DNA from: JABFSM01 sp963762545
GTDB lineage: Bacteria; Gemmatimonadota; Gemmatimonadetes; Gemmatimonadales; GWC2-71-9
DNA length: 64,000 nucleotides
NCBI GenBank assembly: GCA_963762545.1
Contig: CAVXLC010000004.1
Location: 24,544-88,543 of the forward strand
Direction of reading: 5' to 3'
Position numbers and translations under genes: made by a program. Of this stretch, positions 25,682 through 33,910 are shown one piece after another (the stretch's first letter is position 1; every line of letters starts with the position of its first letter). Under the pieces are notes generated by a model that saw nothing but the letters and a program-made list of their open reading frames with translations, was not told where the DNA came from and did not search any database.

Positions 25682-26890
25682 CTACTCGATCGGCGTCAGA
25701 TCGACGCTCAGAATGTTGGGATTCCCGGTGCGGATCGTGTTCAGCGCCGCCTCGGTGGGTATCGATGAGATCTGGATCCGGGCGCACGCCGCCTGGGCTC
25801 CGTGGTACGGGATGTTCTCGACTTCTTCGACATTGACCGCGCCGTCCGCCAGCACCTTGAAGACGTGGGCCAGAACGCCCGGACGATTCTGGTGCCGCAC
25901 CGACAACACGTGGGTCGCGGAGCTCCGGGCCAGCCGGTTCACGCAGTGCGGGGCCACGCCGGTCTTCATATAGCCGTCGACGATCCGGATGACCTCATGC
26001 GCGATGGCCACCTGGGCCTGGTCGGTGGACGCCCCGACATGGTGGGTGCCGTACACCCCCGGCGCGGACGCCAGGGAGCTCGTGAACTCCCCTTTGCCGC
26101 CGGACGGCTCGTTCTGATACACGTCGAGGCCGGCGCGGATGCCCCGCTCCCGCACCGCCTTCTCGAGCGCCGCTTCGTCGACCACGCTTCCGCGCGCCGC
26201 GTTGATCAGGTAGGCGCCCGGTTTCATCGCGCTCAGGAATTGCACGTCCACCAGGTTCTTCGTTTCCGAGCCGCCGGCTACGTGAATCGAGACCGCGTCC
26301 GACAGCCGGGCCACCTCGATCGGCGTTTCGCAGTAGCCGATGCCAAGGCGGTCCGCGTCTTCGTCGGTGAGGTTCCGGGAGTAGGCCACCACCTTCATCC
26401 CGAAGGCCTGGGCCCGCCGGGCCACTTCGCGGCCGATCTGGCCGAGCCCGACGATGCCGAGGGTCCGGCCGTACAGGCCGCGCGCCTTGCTGTATTCGCC
26501 CTTGGCCCATTCCCCCTTGCGCAGAGCGGCCACCTGGTCGGGAATCCGCCGGTCCAGGGACAGCAGCAGGCCCATGACCAGCTCCGCCACGGCAATGGAG
26601 TTCTTGCCGGGGCAGTTGGCGACGAAGATTCCGAGCCGCGACGCGGCCGGCAGGTCGATCGTATCGATGCCGGCGCCGGCCCGGATCACCAGCGAGAGGC
26701 CGGGCCCCGCGGCGAGCGCGGCTTCGGTGACCTTCTTGCTCCGGACGATGAGCACCTTCGGATCCACCTCGCGAATGACCGCCGGCAGGGTATCCGCGGT
26801 CGCATCGGGGCGCAGCACGACGTCGCAGCCCAGGTCCTTGAGGCCGTCCACCCCAACCGTTTCGAACTTGTCCGCGACCAGCACTTTCAT
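25682..26890 (-). CDS. serA: D-3-phosphoglycerate dehydrogenase with ACT domain
   Basis: This 402-residue enzyme catalyses the first step of serine synthesis using NAD. The Rossmann motif LGIVGLGQIGREVA is at about 145-158, and catalytic Arg, Glu and His fall in the usual positions, with GTHHVGAS as the His block. Residues 320-402 form a C-terminal ACT domain, which in the family binds serine for feedback inhibition. A GAGAGGT ribosome-binding site precedes the ATG. It is cotranscribed with the DUF1015 gene upstream and serC downstream. Confidence 0.95.
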   Translation of the reverse strand: MKVLVADKFETVGVDGLKDLGCDVVLRPDATADTLPAVIREVDPKVLIVRSKKVTEAALAAGPGLSLVIRAGAGIDTIDLPAASRLGIFVANCPGKNSIAVAELVMGLLLSLDRRIPDQVAALRKGEWAKGEYSKARGLYGRTLGIVGLGQIGREVARRAQAFGMKVVAYSRNLTDEDADRLGIGYCETPIEVARLSDAVSIHVAGGSETKNLVDVQFLSAMKPGAYLINAARGSVVDEAALEKAVRERGIRAGLDVYQNEPSGGKGEFTSSLASAPGVYGTHHVGASTDQAQVAIAHEVIRIVDGYMKTGVAPHCVNRLARSSATHVLSVRHQNRPGVLAHVFKVLADGAVNVEEVENIPYHGAQAACARIQISSIPTEAALNTIRTGNPNILSVDLTPIE

Positions 26891-26911
26891 TGGCGACCTC
26901 TCGGGTGGCCT

Positions 26912-28138
26912 TCAGGCGAGCGTGTGAACGAACAGCCCGCTCTTGAGCTTGGGCTCGAACCAGGTGGACTTCGGGGGCATGATCTCGCCGGCGTCGGAAA
27001 TGGCCATGAGCTGCTGGACCGACACCGGATACATCGCGAAGCCGACCGCGGCCTCGCCGGAGTCTACCCGGCGCTTCAGCTCTCCGGCGCCGCGGATGCC
27101 GCCGACGAAATCGATTCGCGGATCGGTGCGCACATCCCCGATGCCGAGGATCGGCTCCAGGATCCGTTCGTGCAGGAGCGAGACGTCGAGCGAGCGAACC
27201 GGGTGCGCCGTATCGATCGAGCCGGGGTCCAGCGTGAGACGATACCACTGTCCGCCGACGTAGATCCCGAAGGAGCCGGGGGCCTCGGGCTCGGGCCTGG
27301 GCGCGGGGGTCACCGTCCCGGCCTCCGACAAACGCCGCAGGAACTCCTCCGGAGAGAGGTTTCCCAGGTCTTTGACGACACGGTTGTAGGGAAGAATCCG
27401 GAGCTGGTTGGCCGGAAACAGCACAGCCAGAAACCACTCGTATTCCTCGTTGCCGGTGGGGGACGGATTCCCGGCGCGCAGGCGCTCGGCGGCGCGCCAG
27501 GCGCTGGCCGAGCGATGATGACCGTCGGCCACATATCCGGCACCGACCCGCCGGAACGCATCCACATACGCCTCCGTGTCCCGGATCTTCCACACCCGCT
27601 GGCGGACCCCGTCACGGGTCACGAAGTCGTAGAGCGGCTCGCCGCTGGTGACCTTGGCGTTGAGCTGGGTCAAAAACGGGGTGGCCTGGTGGGTGAGAAA
27701 CACCGGTTCGGCGTGGGCGTTCAGGGTCAGGAGATGAGTGGTACGATCATCCTCTTTGTCCTTGCGGGTCTTCTCGTGCTTCTTGATCACATCCCGGGCG
27801 TAGTCGTCCACGCTCACGCAGCCCACCACCCCCACCTGCGACCGCCCCTCCATCGTGAGCTCGTAGAGGTAGAGCGACGGCTCGGCTTCCTTCAGGAAGA
27901 CGCCCTCCTGCAGCAGGTGGTCCAGGTTGGCGCGCGCCTTGGCATAGACCGCCGGATCGTGCGGATCCGTCTCGGGCGGAAGGTCGATGTCCGAGCGGCC
28001 GATGTGGAGGAAACTCAGCGGATTACCCGCCGCCAGCTCCGCGGCCTCCGAGCGGCTGACCACATCGTAGGGCGGTGCGGCGACGCGCGCCACATAGGCG
28101 GGCAATGGCCGCCAGGCGCGAAATGGTCGTAACCGGAT
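26912..28138 (-). CDS. DUF1015 family protein (apparent non-canonical ATC start)
   Basis: This 408-residue protein belongs to DUF1015, a conserved cytoplasmic family often encoded beside serA and of unknown function. The motifs are APPYDVVS near the N terminus, VADGHHRS in the middle, and the C-terminal SGLFVHTL. The family N terminus IRxxPFRAxRP is encoded here in frame but begins with ATC at 28138. GGGAGG lies 4 bases before that codon, and no ATG, GTG or TTG is available until a TTG 33 bases later. Initiation at ATC would be unusual; the fallback TTG start (28105) would remove conserved residues. It heads the unit with serA and serC. Confidence 0.82.
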   Translation of the reverse strand: MRLRPFRAWRPLPAYVARVAAPPYDVVSRSEAAELAAGNPLSFLHIGRSDIDLPPETDPHDPAVYAKARANLDHLLQEGVFLKEAEPSLYLYELTMEGRSQVGVVGCVSVDDYARDVIKKHEKTRKDKEDDRTTHLLTLNAHAEPVFLTHQATPFLTQLNAKVTSGEPLYDFVTRDGVRQRVWKIRDTEAYVDAFRRVGAGYVADGHHRSASAWRAAERLRAGNPSPTGNEEYEWFLAVLFPANQLRILPYNRVVKDLGNLSPEEFLRRLSEAGTVTPAPRPEPEAPGSFGIYVGGQWYRLTLDPGSIDTAHPVRSLDVSLLHERILEPILGIGDVRTDPRIDFVGGIRGAGELKRRVDSGEAAVGFAMYPVSVQQLMAISDAGEIMPPKSTWFEPKLKSGLFVHTLA

Positions 28139-28220
28139 AGATCCTCCCGTCAGAATGCGAATCGGTGTGGCCGGGGATGCTACCGGACCCGGCGCGCGCC
28201 CGTCAAGTAGCGGCTTCCCG

Positions 28221-29522
28221 TCAGGGGCCGCGGACGACCTGACCGCCCTTCATCACCAGGCGGACGTTCCGGATGTCGGACATCCGGGTGGTCGGGTCTC
28301 CTTCGACCGCGATGAGGTCGGCCAGGAGCCCGGGTCGGATCTGTCCCAGCCGGTCGTCCAGATGGAACACCCGCGCGTTGACCGAGGTGGCGGATCGGAG
28401 CACGTCGGCGGCGGTCATGCCGTACTCCACCATGAGCTCCATCTCGCGGGCGTTGTCGCCGTGGGGGAAGACGCCCACGTCGCCGCCCATGCATATCACC
28501 ACCTTGGCCGCCAGGGCCCGCCGGAAGCTGGCCTTCTTCTCGGTGATCTCGAACGGCTCGGGCTCGGAGCCCTTCTTCCAGCCGCGATACTGACGCACCG
28601 CGTCGCCGGCCGCGAGCGTGGGACAGAGCGCCACGCCGCGCTGGGCCATGAGCTTGAACACCTCGGTGGTGCCCGCGTCGCCGTGCTCGACCGTTTCGAC
28701 GCCGGCGAGCACCGCCCGTCGCATCCCTTCCGCCGTGCCGGCATGGGCCACAACGGGACGCCCGCTGCTCCGGGCCGTTTCCACGATCCGGGTCAGCTCC
28801 TCGAGCGAAAAGGTGGGACGCGCCTCGCCCCCGGCGCCCCAGCGATAGTCCGCGTACACCTTGACCCAGTCGGCGCCGTTGGCGATCTGGCGCCGGGTCA
28901 CCCGGGTGACCTCGTCCAGCCCGCTCGCTTCCTCGGCGCCCTGGGGAACGTCCCACCGCGGATCGAACCCGCGGGGCCCGTAGGTCCCGGTCGCCACGAT
29001 GGCACGGGTGACCACCAGCATCCGGGGCCCGGGGATGATGCCCTGCTCGATGGCCTCCTTGAGGCCGACATCCGACTCCCCGGCACCCTCGGTGCCCAGA
29101 TCCCGAATGGTGGTGAACCCGGCGTCGAGCGTCCGCCGCAGCTGATTCACCGCGCGGGCCACCCGGAGCGCGAGCGGCTCGTGGAGCACCTGATCGTTCC
29201 AACTGGTCTCGTTGTAGGGGTGCAGCAGGATGTGGGAGTGCCCCTCGATCAGCCCCGGCAGCAGTGTCATGCCCTTGAGCGTAATCCGGCGGGCGTCCGC
29301 GGGAACCGCGGCATCCAGACCGGGGCCCACGCCGAGGATGCGGCTGCCGCGGACCAGCACGGACCAGCCGGCATGCATGGCCAGGCCATCGAACACCCGG
29401 TCGGGGGTCAGCAGGATCACCGGACCGTCCGGGGCCTGGGCCTGGGCGGCGCCGGCCACCGGAACGGCGGACAGCAGGCAGGCCCCGAGCATTCGCAGGC
29501 ACGTCATCGGGCGCGTCATCAC
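28221..29522 (-). CDS. Secreted amidohydrolase-family protein
   Basis: This 433-residue protein has an N-terminal signal peptide (about 1-29, ending in Ala-Gln-Ala) and an amidohydrolase fold. The metal-binding HxH is in GLIEGHSHILLH; later candidate ligands are in VAHAGT and VEHGD, and the Asp region is MGGDVGVF. The group includes imidazolonepropionase- and prolidase-like enzymes acting on peptides or cyclic amides; the substrate here is unknown. Its ATG overlaps the stop of the propeller protein gene at 29519 by 4 bases, so the two are cotranscribed and perhaps act together in the periplasm. Confidence 0.88.
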   Translation of the reverse strand: MMTRPMTCLRMLGACLLSAVPVAGAAQAQAPDGPVILLTPDRVFDGLAMHAGWSVLVRGSRILGVGPGLDAAVPADARRITLKGMTLLPGLIEGHSHILLHPYNETSWNDQVLHEPLALRVARAVNQLRRTLDAGFTTIRDLGTEGAGESDVGLKEAIEQGIIPGPRMLVVTRAIVATGTYGPRGFDPRWDVPQGAEEASGLDEVTRVTRRQIANGADWVKVYADYRWGAGGEARPTFSLEELTRIVETARSSGRPVVAHAGTAEGMRRAVLAGVETVEHGDAGTTEVFKLMAQRGVALCPTLAAGDAVRQYRGWKKGSEPEPFEITEKKASFRRALAAKVVICMGGDVGVFPHGDNAREMELMVEYGMTAADVLRSATSVNARVFHLDDRLGQIRPGLLADLIAVEGDPTTRMSDIRNVRLVMKGGQVVRGP

Positions 29523-30388
29523 GGGGCCTTGGGGGCGGGTTCCCCGCCGACCAGGGCGAGCCGGTCCCCCGACGGGCTCAGCGCCAGCCGCGAAATCTGC
29601 TGGAGGCCGGGTTCGGCGAACCGGGCGACTTCGGACCAGTCCTTCTCTCCCCGGCGCCAGCGCAGCAGCCGGTTGCCGCTCGCCGAGAGCAGCGCCCCAT
29701 CGGAGGTCCAGGCGAAGAACTCATTTCCTTCAGGCAGCCGGACCAGCGATTCTCCCTGGCCGGTGACCGGATCGATCACCCGGACCCAGAACCCGGTCGA
29801 GTCGCGCTGGGCGTAGCTGATCGCGCGACGGCCGGGCACCTTGAGGAGGGCGCGGCCGATGTCGCTCGCGACGACGGCCGCAGTGCCATGCGCCAGCTCG
29901 GCCCGGCGCAGCGTCGCCGGCGTGCCCAGCACGAAGACGAACACGGTATCGGCGTTGAGCCAGGTGTGATAGCCGATCGGCCGGACCGAATCGAGCAGCG
30001 GCGTCGCGGCGGGCGTCCCGTCCAGCGTGAAGGACCAGAGGAACTGGAGCGAGTCGCGGATGACCGAGAAGTGCTTCCCATCGGGCATGATCGTGGGCGA
30101 GTACTCGTTCTCGGGGGTCCGGGTGATCTGGGTCGTCGTGCCTCCGGCCAGGTCGTACCGGTAGATGTCGGTCTGGCCGCCGCGCTGCGAGGTGAAATAA
30201 ATGCTCTTCCCGTCGGGCGCGAAGAAGGGCTGGTTGTCGTACCCGGCTCGCGCGGTGATGTTGACCGCCGGGCCGACCCGGAGCCCGCTCCCGCCGGGCG
30301 TGAGCGGCATAACGAAGATGTCGGAGCCGGGGGGAGCCTGCGCGGCCAGCGCGGCGGGCAGCAGAAGCAACGCACACACCACTTTCAC
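29519..30388 (-). CDS. Exported PD40/TolB-like beta-propeller protein
   Basis: This 289-residue protein has a short signal peptide (about 1-17) and several WD40-like PD40 repeats, such as PFFAPDGKSIYFTS and SPTIMPDGKHFSV. It has no catalytic motif. A GTG start was chosen because GAGGAGG lies 6 bases upstream and the signal peptide begins there. It is the first gene of a unit with the amidohydrolase downstream. It resembles the N-terminal propeller of S9 peptidases and TolB without the enzyme domain, so it may bind peptides or proteins. Confidence 0.8.
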   Translation of the reverse strand: MKVVCALLLLPAALAAQAPPGSDIFVMPLTPGGSGLRVGPAVNITARAGYDNQPFFAPDGKSIYFTSQRGGQTDIYRYDLAGGTTTQITRTPENEYSPTIMPDGKHFSVIRDSLQFLWSFTLDGTPAATPLLDSVRPIGYHTWLNADTVFVFVLGTPATLRRAELAHGTAAVVASDIGRALLKVPGRRAISYAQRDSTGFWVRVIDPVTGQGESLVRLPEGNEFFAWTSDGALLSASGNRLLRWRRGEKDWSEVARFAEPGLQQISRLALSPSGDRLALVGGEPAPKAP

Positions 30389-30416
30389 GGAACCGCCTCC
30401 TCATTGGCATGTCATC

Positions 30417-30422
30417 ATAATA
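30417..30422 (-). promoter_or_regulatory. Candidate -10 of the propeller/amidohydrolase operon
   Basis: On the reverse strand TATTAT lies about 30 bases before the GTG at 30388, leaving room for a short leader that contains GAGGAGG. The match to TANNNT and to the sigma-70 -10 consensus is good. No -35 was identified. Confidence 0.4.
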
Positions 30423-30434
30423 CGTCGTCGAATG

Positions 30435-30782
30435 TCAGCGGCCGATCCAGAGACGCCAGGTGTCTTCCGCGGGACCGAGCGTGAGCTGCTGCTGATTCCG
30501 CACCAGGGGCATGCGGAGGATGAGCGGCTCGTCGACCAGCCGGTCGAGCCAGCGCTCCGGCGAAAGTCGCGCGGCGCCCAGCCCCAAGTGCGCGAAGCGA
30601 GCCGAGTTGCGGTCGATCAGGGCCTCGATGCCGAACTTGTGCACGAAGCGGGTGAGCTCCCCCTTGGACGCCGCCCGCTCCGCCAGGTCCACGAAGTGCA
30701 CCTTGATCCGGCGCTCGGCGAAGAACCGGAGTGCCGAGCGGGTATCGGCGCTCTTCTTGACGCCGAAGACCTGGACCTCCAC
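30435..30782 (-). CDS. ArsC/Spx-like thioredoxin-fold protein lacking the catalytic cysteine
   Basis: This 115-residue protein matches the ArsC/Spx/YffB fold: an N-terminal VQVFGVKKSADT segment followed by the KVHFVDL strand. The late motif is DEPLILRMPLVRN, equivalent to the ArsC R-P-I/L block. The usual active-site cysteine is replaced by Ser11. It is therefore unlikely to be an arsenate reductase and may be a binding or regulatory relative. The GTG start at 30782 has GGGAG upstream. It is divergent from the amidohydrolase operon at 30882, and the gap contains paired promoters. Confidence 0.8.
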   Translation of the reverse strand: MEVQVFGVKKSADTRSALRFFAERRIKVHFVDLAERAASKGELTRFVHKFGIEALIDRNSARFAHLGLGAARLSPERWLDRLVDEPLILRMPLVRNQQQLTLGPAEDTWRLWIGR

Positions 30783-30810
30783 GGTTCAACTCCCAGGGGC
30801 GGTGGCGCGT

Positions 30811-30848
30811 AATCTACTGTGGCTCGCCGGATCGCGGAGCCGTAGATT
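30811..30848. promoter_or_regulatory. Inverted repeat containing two outward-facing TAGATT -10 elements
   Basis: AATCTAC (30811-30817) and GTAGATT (30842-30848) are exact reverse complements, with inner GGCTC/GAGCC arms (30821-30825, 30837-30841). Read outward, each arm gives TAGATT, which matches the TANNNT -10 pattern for the divergent genes at 30782 and 30882. The palindrome may be both an operator and a paired promoter. Confidence 0.45.
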
Positions 30849-30881
30849 CTTCTTCAACACTTCCCTGCCCGGAGACTGGTC

Positions 30882-32522
30882 ATGCGTCTGACCCCGGTGG
30901 TGCGCGCGCTCACGCTCGCGGCCACCCTCCTGCCGCCGACGGCGACCTCGCTGTTCGCGCAATCCGACACCTGGGCGCTCACCAACGCCCGGATTCAAAC
31001 GGTGACGAAGGGCGTCATCGACAAGGGCACCATCCTGATTCGCAAGGGCCTGATCGAGGCGGTGGGCCCCGCGGTCGCCATTCCCGCGGATGCCCGGGTC
31101 GTCGACCTCGCCGGCAAGACGGTGAGTCCCGGACTGATCGACCTCACCTCCTCCCTCGGCCTGCCGACGCCCGCGGCGGGCGGCGGCGGACCGGGGGGTG
31201 GCGGCGGCGGAGCGGCCGCAGCCAGCGGCCCCCGGGGCCTCGAGCCCGAGCGGGATGCCGCGCGGGAGTTCAAGGCCGCGCCCGCCGACGTCAAGCCGCT
31301 CCGCGACGCGGGCATCGCGGCGGTGCTGGTGGCGCCGTCCCGGGGCCTCTTCCGGGGCATGTCCGCCCTGATCCCGCTGCGGGACAGCGTCAACGATTCG
31401 GAGGTGATCCGCTCCCAGGTGGCCATGCACATCGGGTATCAGGGCGTGCCGGGCGACTACCCCGGCACCCTGCTCGGCGTCATCGCCTATCAGCGGCAGA
31501 CCCTGTTCGACGCGCAGCGGCAGGGCCTCATCGAGGACCGCTATCGCACCAATCCCCGGGGTATCGAGCGTCCCGAGAACGACCCGGGCCTCGACGCGCT
31601 GGTGCCGGTGGTGCGGGGCCAGAAGCCGGCCTTCCTCGACGCCAACAACGAGAACGAGATTCGCCGCGCGGTACGGCTGGCCAGGGAGTTCAACCTCAAG
31701 GCGGCCATCGTCGGCGCCACCGAGGGGTTCGAGGCCACCGACGCGCTGGCGGGACGGCCCACGGTCGTGTCGGTGAATTTCCCCCAGCCGGCCCAGACCA
31801 CGGGCTGGTCATACCGGCTGAGCCAGCGGCGCGCCCCGAACGACAGCGCCGCCGCCGCCCGCGAGGCCCAGAGGATGATCGAGGGCAACGCGGCCACGCT
31901 CAACAAGGCGGGGATCAAGATCGCGCTCGCGTCGGGAGGCACCCGTCCGGCGGACTTCCTCGGGAACGTGCGCAAGGCCATCGCCGCGGGGCTGCCGGCC
32001 AGCGTGGCGCTCGAGGCGCTGACCATCCGCCCCGCGGAGCTGGCCGGCGCGGGCGACATCCTGGGCAGCATCGAGGCCGGCAAGATCGCGAACCTGGTGG
32101 TGAGCACCGGCGAGGTGTTGAGCGACTCCGCCAAGATCAGCGCCGTCTTCGTGGACGGGATCCAGTACGAGGTGGCCCCGCCGCCCGCGCGCGCCGCCGG
32201 CGGCGGCGGCGGGACGCCGGCCCAGATGGGCGGGAGCTGGACCATGACCCTGAACTCGCCCCAGGGACCGCTGGAGCTCACCATGACCATCGCCCAGAAC
32301 GGCGCCGGTTTCTCCGGGTCCATGACCAGCCAGCTCGGCACCACCGAGATCACCGGCGGCGAAATCGCCGGCCGGACCGCCACCTGGACCACGGTCATCC
32401 AGGCCGGCGGCCAGGCGATCACCCTCAACTACCGCGGCGAAGTGGACGGCAACCGGATGAGCGGCTCCGCCGACCTCGGCAGCTTCGGAAGTGCCACCTT
32501 CACCGCGGAGCGGAAGCCATGA
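30882..32522 (+). CDS. Amidohydrolase-like exported protein without the HxH metal motif
   Basis: This 546-residue protein has a signal peptide (about 1-27) and the N-terminal beta-sandwich of amidohydrolases (TNARIQTVTKG, and IRKGLIEAVG at about 45-55). The usual PGLIDxHxH motif reads PGLIDLTSS, so the metal-binding histidines are absent. A glycine-rich insertion follows. The last 100 residues form a separate beta-rich domain that starts after a Gly-rich linker. It is first of three genes overlapping by 4 bases each, so it probably forms a complex with the neighbours or has a non-metal role. Confidence 0.82.
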   Translation: MRLTPVVRALTLAATLLPPTATSLFAQSDTWALTNARIQTVTKGVIDKGTILIRKGLIEAVGPAVAIPADARVVDLAGKTVSPGLIDLTSSLGLPTPAAGGGGPGGGGGGAAAASGPRGLEPERDAAREFKAAPADVKPLRDAGIAAVLVAPSRGLFRGMSALIPLRDSVNDSEVIRSQVAMHIGYQGVPGDYPGTLLGVIAYQRQTLFDAQRQGLIEDRYRTNPRGIERPENDPGLDALVPVVRGQKPAFLDANNENEIRRAVRLAREFNLKAAIVGATEGFEATDALAGRPTVVSVNFPQPAQTTGWSYRLSQRRAPNDSAAAAREAQRMIEGNAATLNKAGIKIALASGGTRPADFLGNVRKAIAAGLPASVALEALTIRPAELAGAGDILGSIEAGKIANLVVSTGEVLSDSAKISAVFVDGIQYEVAPPPARAAGGGGGTPAQMGGSWTMTLNSPQGPLELTMTIAQNGAGFSGSMTSQLGTTEITGGEIAGRTATWTTVIQAGGQAITLNYRGEVDGNRMSGSADLGSFGSATFTAERKP

Positions 32523-33910
32523 TGCGGATCGGACTCTTCATTCTCCCGCTCACCGCCGGCGTCCTCGCCGCGCAGGCGCCGGGAGCCACGGACACCACCT
32601 CACGGACCGCCTTGCCGGTGCTCAGCGTAGCGGTTCCGCCGGCGGGCACCCTCGTGGCGGTGACCAACGCCACCATCATCACGGCGAGTCACGGGACCAT
32701 CGAGCACGGGACCATCATCATCCGGAACGGCAAGATCGCCGCGATCGGCAAGGACCTCGCCGTCCCGGCGGGCGCCCAGGTGATTGACGGCACCGGCAAG
32801 TTCGTCATGCCCGGCATCATCGACGAGCACTCTCACAGCTCCGGGGAGGCGATCAACGAGGGCAGCCGGTCGGTCACCGCGCAGGTCCGGATGCAGGATG
32901 TGCTGCGCGAGGACGCGATCGGGCTGTACCGTCAACTGGCCGGCGGGGTCACCACGATCAACGTGCTCCACGGCTCGGCCAATACCATCGGCGGCCAGAA
33001 TGCCGTCATGAAGCTCCGCTGGGGCCTCCCGGTCGACTCCATGCTGTTCGCGGGCGCGCCGCCGGGCATCAAGTTCGCGCTGGGGGAAAACGTGCGCCAG
33101 ACCAACGGCCCCCAGATCCCCGGCCGGGCGCAGCGCTATCCCCGCACCCGCATGGGCGTCGAGGAGCTGCTCCGCGAATCGTTCACCCGGGCCAGGGAGT
33201 ATCAGGCGGAGTGGAAGGCCTACGACGAGGCCAAGCGCACCCTCAAGAAGGGCGAGGCGGAGCCGATCCCGCCCCGACGGGATCTTCAGCTCGACGCATT
33301 GGTGGAGGTCCTCGAGGGGAAGCGGCTGGTCCACGCCCACTCCTACCGGTCCGATGAAATCCTGATGCTGCTCAAGGTGGCCAAGGATTTCGGGTTCCGG
33401 ATCGCCAGCCTGCAGCACGTGCTCGAGGGGTACAAGATCGCGGACGAGATCGCGGCGGCCGGCACCGGCGCCTCGACCTTTGCGGACAACTGGGCCTACA
33501 AGCTCGAGGCGTTCGACGCGGTGCCGTTCAACGCCGCGCTGATGGCCGAGCGGGGCGTCAACGTCACGATCAACTCGGACTCCGACGAGCGGGCCCGGCG
33601 CCTCTACCAGGAAGCCGCCAAGGCGATGAAGTACGGCGGGGCGTCCGAGGAAGCGGCCATCCGGATGATCACCCTCAATGCCGCCACCCAGCTCGGCATC
33701 GAGAAGATGACCGGCTCCATCGACGTCGGCAAAGACGCGGACCTGGCCATCTTCAACGGCCATCCGTTTGCCCCGGCCAGCCGGGTCGAGATGACGCTGA
33801 TCGACGGCCGGGTGTTCTTCGACCGGAACAAGGCGCCGACGCTCGAGAACCTCATCGAGCAGCTGAAGCGCCGTTCCCGCCCCAACACGACCAGCGAAGG
33901 TGCCCAATGA
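32519..33910 (+). CDS. Exported amidohydrolase-family protein (intact HxH)
   Basis: This 463-residue protein has a signal peptide (about 1-20), the family N-terminal beta strands, and an intact metal motif in MPGIIDEHSHSSG. Further histidines lie in VHAHSY and SLQHVLEG. The block NVTINSDSDERARR and the final KDADLAIFNGHP are typical of imidazolonepropionase-like members. It overlaps the preceding and following genes by ATGA. It is the only member of the three with the complete first metal motif, so it is the likely catalytic subunit. The substrate is unknown. Confidence 0.87.
   Translation: MMRIGLFILPLTAGVLAAQAPGATDTTSRTALPVLSVAVPPAGTLVAVTNATIITASHGTIEHGTIIIRNGKIAAIGKDLAVPAGAQVIDGTGKFVMPGIIDEHSHSSGEAINEGSRSVTAQVRMQDVLREDAIGLYRQLAGGVTTINVLHGSANTIGGQNAVMKLRWGLPVDSMLFAGAPPGIKFALGENVRQTNGPQIPGRAQRYPRTRMGVEELLRESFTRAREYQAEWKAYDEAKRTLKKGEAEPIPPRRDLQLDALVEVLEGKRLVHAHSYRSDEILMLLKVAKDFGFRIASLQHVLEGYKIADEIAAAGTGASTFADNWAYKLEAFDAVPFNAALMAERGVNVTINSDSDERARRLYQEAAKAMKYGGASEEAAIRMITLNAATQLGIEKMTGSIDVGKDADLAIFNGHPFAPASRVEMTLIDGRVFFDRNKAPTLENLIEQLKRRSRPNTTSEGAQ

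Noticed and set aside
28103..28105. TTG start for the DUF1015 protein
   Set aside because: It would remove the conserved PFRAWRP segment and has no ribosome-binding site at proper distance, so the upstream ATC was preferred and flagged.
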